A stretch of 64,000 bases of DNA from Sporolactobacillus spathodeae (GTDB lineage Bacteria > Bacillota > Bacilli > Bacillales > Sporolactobacillaceae), in contig NZ_JAFBEV010000002.1 in NCBI RefSeq assembly GCF_016908935.1, positions 124,001 through 188,000 of the forward strand. Reading direction: 5' to 3'. Positions 1 to 7,212 of this stretch are shown here, piece by piece. Every line of letters starts with the position of its first letter. Position 1 is the first letter of the stretch. The notes under the pieces are model-generated. The model was not told the origin of the DNA. It worked only from the letters and a program-made list of their open reading frames with translations, and made no database searches. The translations under genes and the position numbers were made by a program.

Positions 1-2
1 GG

Positions 3-755
3 CTCGACGAGCGAGCGATCGGCTGCGGCCGCCCTGTCGTTGCTCATCCAGGGCAGATTCTGCAAGTTGGCGGTGTTTCCTCTGGATCAAGAGGTTATAT
101 TGCTTTTGCCGGTGGAATGGATACGCCGCCGTGGCTTGGCAGCCGTTCCACTTATGAACGAGCCGGGCAAGGCGGCTGGCACGGTCGCAGTCTCCGCGAA
201 CAGGATTCAGTACCGGTGGGCCGACTCACTGATTTTCAGCAGCGTTTACTACATAAATTGGCAGCTAGCACCACGGATTGCAACTGGTTCGCCTCGCTTC
301 GCCGCGCGTATAAACGCCCAGCGGTTATCCGCGTGATGCGTGATGTGCATTGGCCGCTTTTTACCGAGCAATCGAGGACTGCTTTTCTAGAGACGGACTA
401 TCAGGTGACGCGCGCATCGGATCGCATGGGGTATCGACTTGAAGGGATGTCGATCCAGTTGCAACAGAAGCGTGATATATATTCAGAAGCTGTTGCTTTC
501 GGTTCAATTCAAGTCCCGCCAAACGGGCAACCGATTATTTTAATGGCTGATCACCAGTCAACCGGTGGTTATCCGCGCATCGCCCATGTGGCAGCTGTGG
601 ATCTACCTTTGCTTGGACAACTGCCACCGGGCAGCCGGATGCACTTTTGCGAACTTGCTGTCGACCAAGCAGAGCGCTTGTTGCTTGAGCAGATGGAGGA
701 ACTGGATGGATTACAGAAGTATGTGCGCAAGAAGCTGACGCTGCTCATTGAGTAA
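3..755 (+). CDS. pxpC: 5-oxoprolinase subunit C / KipA-family carboxyltransferase-like protein, 5'-truncated by the window edge
   Basis: The frame is open from the first bases and ends at the TAA at 753-755, so the start lies left of the window. The visible N-terminal part reads GQILQVGG..GSRGYIAFAGG and continues with DTPPWLGSRSTYERAGQGG, which is characteristic of the biotin-dependent carboxyltransferase-like KipA/PxpC family. In Bacillus and E. coli this protein works with PxpA and PxpB to cleave ATP-dependently 5-oxoproline to glutamate in the cytosol. Partner genes would be expected upstream, outside the window. The ATG at 117 is internal to the conserved core and is not the start. Family assignment is firm; the exact reaction is known for the family and inferred here. 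Confidence 0.85.
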   Translation, partial: LDERAIGCGRPVVAHPGQILQVGGVSSGSRGYIAFAGGMDTPPWLGSRSTYERAGQGGWHGRSLREQDSVPVGRLTDFQQRLLHKLAASTTDCNWFASLRRAYKRPAVIRVMRDVHWPLFTEQSRTAFLETDYQVTRASDRMGYRLEGMSIQLQQKRDIYSEAVAFGSIQVPPNGQPIILMADHQSTGGYPRIAHVAAVDLPLLGQLPPGSRMHFCELAVDQAERLLLEQMEELDGLQKYVRKKLTLLIE

Positions 756-837
756 TAATGAGTACACGGACGTCAGATGTCACTGCATGATGACTTGACG
801 AAATATCATGATATTTTAAAAAAGTTAGACATTTTTA

Positions 838-866
838 TTGACAGCACTTTTGGAATTTGATATAAA
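838..866 (+). promoter_or_regulatory. sigma-A promoter of the aromatic leader/operon
   Basis: TTGACA at 838-843, a 17-bp spacer, and TATAAA at 861-866. This is near-consensus for a vegetative promoter. The start point would fall near 873, about 30 nt before the leader peptide start codon. Confidence 0.8.
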
Positions 867-902
867 TAAAGTCACCCACTTACAATAAAGGGAGTTTAGA
901 CG

Positions 903-977
903 ATGAGCAGCAGCCAGAGGCTTCAGAGCAAGAGCCAGCTGAATAGCTTTTATTACTATTTTGGGTTTTTTCGTTAG
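903..977 (+). CDS. leader peptide rich in Phe/Tyr (24 aa), attenuator sensor
   Basis: A 25-codon ORF starts with ATG at 903 behind a good ribosome site (AAAGGGAG at 887-894, 8 nt spacing) and stops with TAG at 975-977. Its C-terminal half reads FYYYFGFFR, so seven of the last nine codons are Phe or Tyr. It is followed at once by mutually exclusive hairpins and a terminator, and then by an operon for aromatic precursor synthesis. The composition, the position just after a strong promoter and the downstream RNA folds are those of an amino-acid attenuator leader peptide. That it senses Phe-tRNA/Tyr-tRNA supply is inference from this arrangement. Confidence 0.8.
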   Translation: MSSSQRLQSKSQLNSFYYYFGFFR

Positions 978-1113
978 TGTTTGCATTCGCAGTATGGATG
1001 CAAACACGTCGTCAGATGTATTTGCATCCATACGGAAAACCTGAAGTAGTGCTTCTACTTGGAAAAAATGACCGTATGGACGAATCGAACAGTCCGTGCG
1101 GTCTTTCATTTTA
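978..1113 (+). promoter_or_regulatory. transcription attenuator with alternative hairpins
   Basis: Four overlapping pairings are visible. 978-986 is complementary to 998-1006 (9 bp). 992-1004 is perfectly complementary to 1021-1033 (13 bp). 1027-1035 is perfectly complementary to 1072-1080 (9 bp). 1070-1081 pairs with 1092-1103 and is followed by TTTCATTTT, a Rho-independent terminator. The third pairing occupies the terminator's 5' arm, so it acts as an antiterminator and is itself displaced by the second pairing. Which fold a ribosome stalled on 948-971 favours cannot be settled by eye. Confidence 0.75.
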
Positions 1114-1127
1114 CCGGCATTTTTTTG

Positions 1128-1167
1128 AATCACCCGCGGCTGCTCGATGCTACGGGTGATTTTTTTC
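1128..1167 (+). terminator. second terminator-like hairpin in the leader
   Basis: AATCACCCG at 1128-1136 pairs with CGGGTGATT at 1153-1161 (9 bp, perfect) and runs into a stretch of T's. It lies 15 nt behind the attenuator terminator and about 130 nt before the first structural gene, so the operon sits behind two tandem terminators. Confidence 0.75.
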
Positions 1168-1295
1168 AAAAGTTAAGATTGGATACAAATTTGGAGCGAA
1201 AAAGTGAAGGAGGCGGTGTTTGTCGACCTTTTGCAGACGTGGAACAGATTAAAGAGCAAAAATAATCAATCCTATTATCGGAGGTGGCATAATAA

Positions 1296-2093
1296 ATGGA
1301 TGGGAAACAATTAAGAATGAATCGGCTTTTCGCAGAAGATAAAAAAATGGTGATGATTCCGATGGATCATGGAATTACACTTGGACCTATCAGAGGAATC
1401 GAAAACATCGATCAAGCTGTTGCAGCAATCGATCAGGCTGCTGTGGACAGTTTTGTGCTCCATAAAGGCATGGTTAAAAGCATCAGCCAATCACCGAAAG
1501 CTTCACTGATTGTGCACCTGAGTGCTTCGACGGAATTGGGGCCGCAACCGCTGCGCAAAGTACAGGTATGCACGGTTGAAGAGGCGCTCCGGCTTGGCGC
1601 GGATGCTGTGAGCACACATATTAATTTCGGATCCGAATATGAAGCTGAGCAGATTGTCGACACGGCTGAGGTAGCTGAAGCATGTGATCGTTGGGGAATG
1701 CCGCTGCTTGTCATGGCTTACGTCAGAGGCGAAAATATTGATGCAGCAGACGTGAAGAAAACGGCTCACGCCGTGCGAATCGCCGCCGAACTTGGTGCCG
1801 ATATCGTCAAAACGAGTTTTCCAGAAAACGCTGAATCGATGCATGAAATCGTATCGGCAACTTCCTTACCGACACTAGTTGCCGGCGGCGGAAAGGTTGA
1901 TGACGCGCTCAATCTGTTTCGAATGATTGAAAAAGCGATTCAGGCTGGGTGTGCAGGGGTGTCGATTGGCAGAAATGTTTTCAGTCATCGCTATCCGCGG
2001 GAGATCGCGCAGCAGTTGGTCCGCATCGTGCATCATTCAGTAGGTGCCGAGTCCGCTTATGAAGCCTTAACGAAAGTATTTGAAAATGCCTAA
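1296..2093 (+). CDS. 2-amino-3,7-dideoxy-D-threo-hept-6-ulosonate synthase (ADH synthase, DhnA-type class I aldolase)
   Basis: The 265-residue protein has the DhnA/class I aldolase TIM-barrel signature: MDHG (Asp24), the MAYVRG segment with Tyr142, the Schiff-base lysine in ADIVKTSF (Lys172) and the phosphate-binding GGGK. It matches archaeal ADH synthase (MJ0400 type) and Streptomyces GriI rather than DAHP synthase. These enzymes condense aspartate semialdehyde with a C3 sugar-phosphate unit to give the C7 precursor of 3-dehydroquinate (archaea) or of 3-amino-4-hydroxybenzoate (GriI). The ATG at 1296 has a strong ribosome site (GGAGGTGG at 1280-1287). The next gene follows 17 nt later and encodes the next pathway step. 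Family is firm; the product in this organism is inferred. Confidence 0.85.
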   Translation: MDGKQLRMNRLFAEDKKMVMIPMDHGITLGPIRGIENIDQAVAAIDQAAVDSFVLHKGMVKSISQSPKASLIVHLSASTELGPQPLRKVQVCTVEEALRLGADAVSTHINFGSEYEAEQIVDTAEVAEACDRWGMPLLVMAYVRGENIDAADVKKTAHAVRIAAELGADIVKTSFPENAESMHEIVSATSLPTLVAGGGKVDDALNLFRMIEKAIQAGCAGVSIGRNVFSHRYPREIAQQLVRIVHHSVGAESAYEALTKVFENA

Positions 2094-2110
2094 ACAGATA
2101 AGGAGAATCA

Positions 2111-3265
2111 TTGATGACAACAACAGCGAAAACCGATGAAACGAAATTTGCTTGGTACGATATGAGAAAAATGGCTCGTGAAAATATTCCGGAGCTCGTC
2201 GATACGCTCACGCAATTTCATTATTCAGCTGCAATTGTCACGCCGGCGCAGGCGAAGCAAATCCCTTCTACCCTTGAGAAAATAGGCTTGTTTGAAAACG
2301 GGAGCGATTTGCAGGCAATCAAAAAAGATGAAATGGCGTTTGACAGGATTGTATTGGAGAAAGATCTATTTGATCAATTGACAGAGAGTGGTGTGAAATT
2401 GAGCCAACCGCTCGGTATTTATTGTCGTGTGACGGATCGAGCATCGCTTGACGATGCTTGCCGCTTCCTGTCCAGAAGTCCGCTTTTGATTGTCGATTTT
2501 AAAGATGAAACAAAGATTCCGTTGGAACAGGTGCTTGCCGAGGCGCAGCACCAAGAGAAAGACGTACAAGTTATCACCAAAGTGGCCGACGGTGTGGACA
2601 GTGAAGTTGTTTTCGGCGTGCTTGAAAAAGGCAGCAATGGGGTTCTGTTCAGCAGTTCCAGTATAGAAGAAATTATCAAAGTTGGGCAGGCCATTCAGTC
2701 CGCTAAGAAACAGCTTAAGCAGGAGTTGACCACTTTGACGGTGACTGATGTACGTCATCTCGGAATGGGTGAACGTGTCTGTATTGATACGTGCAGTTAC
2801 CTCGGAACAGATGAAGGTATGCTGGTCGGCAGTTTTTCCGATGGCGGTATTCTCGTTTGCAGCGAAACGCATAAGCTGCAGTATTTGCCGCTCCGGCCTT
2901 TTCGCGTGAATGCGGGCGCGCTCCACTCTTATGTGATGGGCGCGAATGATCGCACCGCTTATTTATCCGATTTGACAGCGGGTATGGAATTGATTGCGAT
3001 CAAAACGGACGGCAGCGCAAGGCGAGTGCCGATCGGACGAATTAAAATGGAAACGCGGCCGCTCATTCAGATTACAGCAGAGTCTGCAAGCGGGCAGGTC
3101 GTAAAAACGGTGCTGCAAGAAGATTGGCATGTGCGTGTGTTCGGCGCGAGCGGTGAAGCCTGCAACGTAACGACTGTGAAAGCCGGCGATAAGTTGCTCG
3201 GTTATGCCGCGCGTCCAGGCAGGCATCTCGGCATTCCCGTGGATGAGTGGATTATTGAAAAATAA
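2111..3265 (+). CDS. 3-dehydroquinate synthase II (archaeal AroB'-type / GriH family)
   Basis: The 384-residue protein carries the conserved C-terminal block of DHQ synthase II: FRVNAGALHSYVM, then LSDLTAGMELI, then GRIKMETRPL. Family length is about 340-400. In archaea the enzyme deaminates and cyclises ADH with NAD to 3-dehydroquinate, bypassing DAHP. GriH, a homologue, makes 3-amino-4-hydroxybenzoate. The start has a ribosome site AAGGAG just upstream (2099-2104), and the gene is co-transcribed with the ADH synthase gene. Pairing with a Phe/Tyr leader peptide favours the primary aromatic route over a secondary metabolite, but this is inference. The gene ends before a strong terminator. Not the unrelated canonical AroB. 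Confidence 0.87.
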   Translation: MMTTTAKTDETKFAWYDMRKMARENIPELVDTLTQFHYSAAIVTPAQAKQIPSTLEKIGLFENGSDLQAIKKDEMAFDRIVLEKDLFDQLTESGVKLSQPLGIYCRVTDRASLDDACRFLSRSPLLIVDFKDETKIPLEQVLAEAQHQEKDVQVITKVADGVDSEVVFGVLEKGSNGVLFSSSSIEEIIKVGQAIQSAKKQLKQELTTLTVTDVRHLGMGERVCIDTCSYLGTDEGMLVGSFSDGGILVCSETHKLQYLPLRPFRVNAGALHSYVMGANDRTAYLSDLTAGMELIAIKTDGSARRVPIGRIKMETRPLIQITAESASGQVVKTVLQEDWHVRVFGASGEACNVTTVKAGDKLLGYAARPGRHLGIPVDEWIIEK

Positions 3266-3307
3266 ATAGCAAATCGTGCGGATTGATGCGCGATCGGTTG
3301 GGATTTT

Positions 3308-3340
3308 GACGTTAGCTGCGATCAGCTAACGTCTTTTTTT
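3308..3340 (+). terminator. Rho-independent terminator of the aromatic operon
   Basis: A perfect 11-bp stem (GACGTTAGCTG / CAGCTAACGTC) with a 4-nt loop and seven or more T's. A group II intron remnant begins immediately after the T-tract. Confidence 0.92.
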
Positions 3341-3341
3341 A

Positions 3342-3808
3342 GTGCGCCCGGCATGGGTGACAGCTAGGCGGTGAAAGTCCGCTACAGGCTTGGCAGTAGG
3401 AACTGTTAGCTGAGGACAAGGGTGTCTGCCGCGAGGCAGAATACTACTATGCGATTGATGCGATGAAAACATTTCTAATAAGAACGAAGCAATGGCTCAA
3501 CCATCGTCTTCGCCAACTTATATGGAAACGATGAAAATCTGTTCGTACGCGTTACAGACAACTCAGACGATTTGGCATTGACCATGATGAAGCCCTGAAA
3601 CGAGCGGGCAGTCGGAAAAAGTATTGGCGTCTCTCGCATAGTGAAACCCTTCATCGTGCTATTCAAAACAAAATACTCATACGATGGGGCATTAAAGATT
3701 GGTTGCCTCAGTATGCGCGTATGCGTGTAAATTATGGAACCGCCGTGTACGGAACCGTACGCACGGTGGTGTGAGAGGTCGGAAGCGGAAGGCTTCCGCC
3801 TACTCGAT
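3342..3808 (+). mobile_element. degenerate group IIC intron (internally deleted)
   Basis: The 5' end GTGCGCCCGGCATGGGTG and the following domain I sequence (GGCGGTGAAAGTCC..., AAGGGTGTC...) match bacterial class C introns such as that of Oceanobacillus iheyensis. The 3' end keeps a domain V-like helix (AACCGCCGTGTACGGAACC near 3739, then GCACGGTGGTGTGAG) and finishes CCTACTCGATT. Domain I is cut short near 3450 and joined to the last part of the maturase. Class C introns are known to insert just behind Rho-independent terminators, and this copy starts 2 nt after the T-tract of 3308-3340. A full intron of this class is about 2 kb; only about 467 bp remain. Confidence 0.85.
3457..3774 (+). pseudogene. 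C-terminal remnant of group II intron reverse transcriptase/maturase
   Basis: In the frame of 3484 the translation reads TKQWLNHRLRQLIWKR, stop, KSVRTRYRQLRRFGID, and on through KKYWRLSHSETLHRAI and IKDWLPQYARMRVNYG. This is the thumb/domain X end of an intron-encoded protein. The TGA at 3532-3534 stands where relatives have Trp (WK-x-W-K), so it looks like a TGG to TGA change. The whole reverse transcriptase domain is missing. The remnant cannot mobilise the intron. Confidence 0.8.
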
Positions 3809-3834
3809 TCGTGTGTATCTGGGCCTGTGGTTGG

Positions 3835-3878
3835 CGCAGGCGCGAAACGCCTGCGGCAAGCGAGCAGCCGAAGCGTTC
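3835..3878 (+). repeat. fragment of the dispersed intergenic repeat
   Basis: Contains GCCTGCGGCAAGCGAGCAGC, the joined edges of two modules of the repeat family (see 12198-12400 for a long copy). The middle is deleted. Confidence 0.55.
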
Positions 3879-3949
3879 CGATTGGACGGGATAGCTTTCA
3901 TCCAGCATGGAAATAATGAAACTAAGATGTGTTGGAGGAGGGTTGAAGT

Positions 3950-4183
3950 ATGAAAAAGAATCAGATTCAGTCAGGCGATCACGTTTACGTGATTTGTCGC
4001 AACCCACATGCAGCCAGTGTCGCGATGATTCAGGAAGCGGAAGTGATCGAAAACCCGGAAAAGAACGGCGACAAAGCACTTTTACTCAATGACTTCTGCT
4101 ACGAATTCGCCGAAGATGATGCGGTATTCCCGACGTTTGAAGAAGCGCAGCTGATATATAAGCAGATTTATGACGAAGACTGA
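3950..4183 (+). CDS. splA: SplA, transcriptional regulator of the spore photoproduct lyase operon
   Basis: A 77-residue protein close in length to B. subtilis SplA (79 aa) and sharing its pattern: GDHVYVICRNPHAASVA, a central acidic segment and DDAVFPTFEEAQLIY. In Bacillus SplA lowers expression of splB during sporulation. The start codon follows a strong ribosome site (GGAGGAGGG around 3932-3940). splB begins 37 nt downstream, so the two form an operon. No sporulation-sigma promoter was recognised with confidence in the short upstream region behind the intron remnant. Confidence 0.85.
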   Translation: MKKNQIQSGDHVYVICRNPHAASVAMIQEAEVIENPEKNGDKALLLNDFCYEFAEDDAVFPTFEEAQLIYKQIYDED

Positions 4184-4220
4184 TTGATCAATTTCAAGGA
4201 AGAAAAGAGCGAAAACGGCA

Positions 4221-5249
4221 ATGGTCAAACCGTTTGTTCCACAGTTAGTTTATATTGAACCGCGCGCGCGTACCTATCCGCTCGGGCGTCAATTGGAGAA
4301 AAAGTTTACAGAAATGGGAATCGAGATTCGCGAGACGACGTCGCACAACCAAGTACGAAATATTCCCGGGTCCAATGATTTCCAAAAATACCGCAACGCG
4401 AAAGCGACACTCGTGATCGGTGTCCGTAAAACGCTCGACTTTCAGAGTTCCAAGCCCTCAGCGGAATATGCACTGCCGCTTTCAACCGGTTGCATGGGGC
4501 ATTGCCATTATTGTTATTTGCAGACCACAATGGGTTCGAAACCTTATCTTCGCACCTATGTTAACGTGGATGAGATTCTTGACCGGGCTGACGATTATAT
4601 GCAAGCGCGTCTGCCAGAACTGACTCGTTTTGAAGCCTCCTGTACTTCGGATGTCGTCGGCCTCGATCACTTGACCCACACGCTGAAACGGACGATTGAA
4701 TTTTTTGGTGAACGAGAACATGGCGAATTGCGTTTTGTGACAAAATTTGCCCATGTGGATCATCTATTGGATGCACGTCATAATGGGCGAACGCGATTCC
4801 GTTTTAGTCTAAATGATGATTATGTCATTAAAAATTTCGAGGCAGGCACATCCAATCTAGAGGAACGGATTGGGGCAGCGCGAAAAGTTGCCGATGCAGG
4901 CTATCCGCTTGGCTTTATAATTGCTCCGGCCTATATTCATGACGGATGGCAGGAGGGTTATAAGCGTCTGTTTGAAATTCTTCGTGAACAACTGCCTGCA
5001 TCTTTTGTTAAGCCACTTACTTTTGAATTAATCCAGCACCGCTATACGTTACCGGCAAAGCGGATTATTGAAAAAAACTACCCGAAATCAAAATTACGAA
5101 TGGAGGAGGCCGATCGCCGCTATAAATGGGGAAGGTATGGGATTGGTAAATATATTTATAAAACAGAAGATGAATATCTTTTGCAGGAGACGCTTGAAGG
5201 CTATATTCATCAGTATTTTCCTAAGGCCGAACTTTTATATTTCACATAA
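4221..5249 (+). CDS. splB: spore photoproduct lyase (radical SAM)
   Basis: SplB repairs 5-thyminyl-5,6-dihydrothymine, the UV lesion of spore DNA, during germination, using a radical SAM [4Fe-4S] cluster. The cluster motif CMGHCHYC places Cys91, Cys95 and Cys98 exactly as in B. subtilis, and the additional catalytic cysteine is present as Cys141 in FEASCTSDVVGLDHLTHTLK. Length (342 aa) equals the Bacillus protein, which supports the ATG at 4221 although the best ribosome site (AAGGAAG near 4197) is rather far away. The gene shows the organism to be an endospore former. Certain by family. Confidence 0.95.
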   Translation: MVKPFVPQLVYIEPRARTYPLGRQLEKKFTEMGIEIRETTSHNQVRNIPGSNDFQKYRNAKATLVIGVRKTLDFQSSKPSAEYALPLSTGCMGHCHYCYLQTTMGSKPYLRTYVNVDEILDRADDYMQARLPELTRFEASCTSDVVGLDHLTHTLKRTIEFFGEREHGELRFVTKFAHVDHLLDARHNGRTRFRFSLNDDYVIKNFEAGTSNLEERIGAARKVADAGYPLGFIIAPAYIHDGWQEGYKRLFEILREQLPASFVKPLTFELIQHRYTLPAKRIIEKNYPKSKLRMEEADRRYKWGRYGIGKYIYKTEDEYLLQETLEGYIHQYFPKAELLYFT

Positions 5250-5324
5250 CCAAACGAAATAAATGAGACGCAACGGATGGATGGGGCGCCCATAAGTGCA
5301 CACGGTCAGAACTTCCTCCACAAC

Positions 5325-5354
5325 TTTACGAAGCCTATTCTATAAGAATATAAT
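5325..5354 (+). promoter_or_regulatory. putative pepC promoter
   Basis: TTTACG at 5325-5330 and TATAAT at 5349-5354, 18-bp spacer, about 35 nt before the pepC start codon. Confidence 0.55.
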
Positions 5355-5389
5355 GAACTTTGGAATGGTAAATTGGGGAGGAATAAGAA

Positions 5390-6733
5390 GTGGCAAAAGA
5401 GATTACTAATGGCATGCTCGAGAAATACTCGGGGAAAATTCAAGCAAAGCCGAAGAATAAGCTAATCAAAGATGCAATGATGAAAAACGGCATCCGTGCT
5501 GCTTCACTGAACGGCGATGCACAAGTCTCTATGAATCCCGTATTCTCTGAAGATATTGAAACAGGTAAGGTTGCGGATCAAAAACAAAGTGGCCGCTGCT
5601 GGATGTTTGCGGCGCTGAACACATTCCGCCACAAAATGAACGCGACCTTTGATTTGAAAGATTTCGAATTGTCTCAGAACTACACGCTGTTCTGGGATAA
5701 ATTCGAAAAGGCCAATTATTTCTTTGAAAGCATCATTAAGACTGCAGACGAGCCGCTCGACGGGCGCCTTGTTTCCTGGCTACTCGACACCCCGCAACAA
5801 GACGGTGGACAATGGGATATGCTTGTCGCTCTGATTGAAAAATACGGCGTTGTTCCGAAACAGGTAATGCCGGAAACTTATCAAAGCAGCCATACAATGG
5901 AATTAAATAAATTATTGAATGCCAAATTGCGTGAAGACGCGGCTGTGTTGCGCGCGCTTAATGAAAAGGGTAAGAGCAAGTCTGAACTCGAGGAAGAAAA
6001 AGAGAAGATGCTAGAGACGATCTACAAACTGCTGGCCTTCTCGCTTGGTGAACCACCGAAGACCTTTGATTTCGAGTATCGGGATGAAGATAAGAAAGAA
6101 TTCCACCGGGAACTGGGCATCACGCCGCAGGATTTCTATACGAAATATGTCGGCTTGAATCTTGACGACTATGTAAGCATTATCAATGCACCGACAGCAG
6201 ATAAACCATTCAATAAGACATACACGGTGCAGTTCTTAGGAACGGTTGTCGGCGGTCGTCCGATCAAATATTTGAATGTGGACATGGAAACACTGAAAAA
6301 ACTGACCATCAGTCAAATCCAAGATAACGAATCTGTTTGGTTCGGCTGCGACGTCACTCAGTATTCCGACAGTAAGCTTGGCATCATGGATAAGGCGCTT
6401 TATGATTTCGACACGGCGTTCAGCACGGAATTCGGCCTGAGCAAAGCCCAGCGACTGGATTATAAGGATAGCTGCCTGACGCATGCGATGGTATTAACGG
6501 GCGTGAACCTGGTTGACGGCAAGGCGAATCGCTGGAAGGTCGAGAACAGCTGGGGTGAAAAAGTCGGCACGAAAGGTTATTTCGTGATGAGTGACGCTTG
6601 GATGGATGAATTTACTTATCAGGTCGTAATCAATAAGAAATATCTTTCTGACGTGCTCAAAGCGGCATTAGACCAGAAACCAACGGAACTGAAACCTTGG
6701 GATCCAATGGGTGCTCTGGCTCGAATGAACTAA
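5390..6733 (+). CDS. pepC: aminopeptidase C (bleomycin hydrolase family, peptidase C1B)
   Basis: A 447-residue papain-fold cytosolic aminopeptidase typical of lactic acid bacteria and some Bacillales. The catalytic cysteine lies in QKQSGRCWMFAALN (Cys70), the catalytic histidine in DSCLTHAMVLTG and the asparagine in KVENSWGEKVG near the C-terminus. It removes N-terminal residues from peptides in the cytosol; family members are homohexamers. The start is GTG at 5390, supported by GGGGAGG at 5375-5381. It is monocistronic, with its own promoter and terminator. There is no signal peptide. Sure by family. Confidence 0.95.
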   Translation: MAKEITNGMLEKYSGKIQAKPKNKLIKDAMMKNGIRAASLNGDAQVSMNPVFSEDIETGKVADQKQSGRCWMFAALNTFRHKMNATFDLKDFELSQNYTLFWDKFEKANYFFESIIKTADEPLDGRLVSWLLDTPQQDGGQWDMLVALIEKYGVVPKQVMPETYQSSHTMELNKLLNAKLREDAAVLRALNEKGKSKSELEEEKEKMLETIYKLLAFSLGEPPKTFDFEYRDEDKKEFHRELGITPQDFYTKYVGLNLDDYVSIINAPTADKPFNKTYTVQFLGTVVGGRPIKYLNVDMETLKKLTISQIQDNESVWFGCDVTQYSDSKLGIMDKALYDFDTAFSTEFGLSKAQRLDYKDSCLTHAMVLTGVNLVDGKANRWKVENSWGEKVGTKGYFVMSDAWMDEFTYQVVINKKYLSDVLKAALDQKPTELKPWDPMGALARMN

Positions 6734-6762
6734 TTGATTAGCAGTATTTAACAATAAATCAT

Positions 6763-6799
6763 AAAAAAGATCGTTGGCAGAAGCTGGCGATCTTTTTTT
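6763..6799 (+). terminator. pepC terminator
   Basis: AAAAAAGATCG ... CGATCTTTTTTT hairpin just behind pepC. The left target duplication of the following MITE starts in its T-tract. Confidence 0.75.
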
Positions 6800-6806
6800 A
6801 GAATTT

Positions 6807-6988
6807 GGCCCTGTTAAAGTCTGTTGTTGTTATTAATCACTTATTGGCCATGTGTTCGCTTGCCGCGGGCGTACCGCGAGCCTCCTCGAACAGGCAATAA
6901 TCTGCGGGGTCTCTCTGGCACGGTTCCCGCAGGCGTCTCACACATTGCCTTTTTGTCATAAAAATCAACATAAAATTTTAACAGGGCC
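6807..6988. mobile_element. 182-bp MITE-like element with terminal inverted repeats and 8-bp target duplication
   Basis: The left end GGCCCTGTTAAAGT (6807-6820) and the right end ATTTTAACAGGGCC (6975-6988) are inverted repeats matching at 13 of 14 positions. The element is flanked on both sides by TAGAATTT (6799-6806 and 6989-6996), a perfect 8-bp direct repeat. No ORF of note lies inside. The interior is, in reverse orientation, a copy of the dispersed repeat (GAGACGCCTGCGGGAACC..., CCCGCGGCAAGCGAAC). This is a non-autonomous transposable element; an 8-bp duplication is known for several DDE families (for example IS6, ISL3, IS1595), and I cannot say which moved it. Confidence 0.8.
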
Positions 6989-7212
6989 TAGAATTTAAGG
7001 CGTCATTACTTAAAGAAACAATTGGAAATAAATAGATAAATTCTGTTGTTCTCAATCTTTTATAGGACTATACTTACTCATATAATAACTTTGTAATTTT
7101 TTTGACACTGTTTCATTTAATCCCCAGGTATAAGCATTTATTTTTTTCCCCATTTCATTGTCATTATGTGTTTTTTAGCTTTTAATTCATAGGAAAGGAG
7201 CACTATTTTCAA
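6989..7212 (+). other. AT-rich intergenic stretch before the SH3-like protein
   Basis: After the target duplication there is about 215 bp of AT-rich sequence with several T-runs. It presumably holds the promoter of the next gene, but I see no convincing -35/-10 pair. The ribosome site GGAAAGGAG lies at 7192-7200. Confidence 0.4.

Noticed and set aside
1128-1296. T-box riboswitch in the aromatic leader
   Set aside because: No AGGGTGGNACCGCG antiterminator sequence and no specifier stem; the leader-peptide model explains the structures better.
1204-1314. In-frame GTG ORF reading into the start of the ADH synthase gene
   Set aside because: It overlaps the structural gene in another frame and has no ribosome site; the GGAGG around 1209 lies inside it. 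Regarded as chance.
3475-3666. 63-aa minus-strand ORF
   Set aside because: Antisense shadow of the maturase remnant of the group II intron.
3732-4092. Several overlapping ORFs of 60-115 aa around splA
   Set aside because: They run through the intron 3' end, the repeat fragment or splA in other frames, without ribosome sites or family resemblance.
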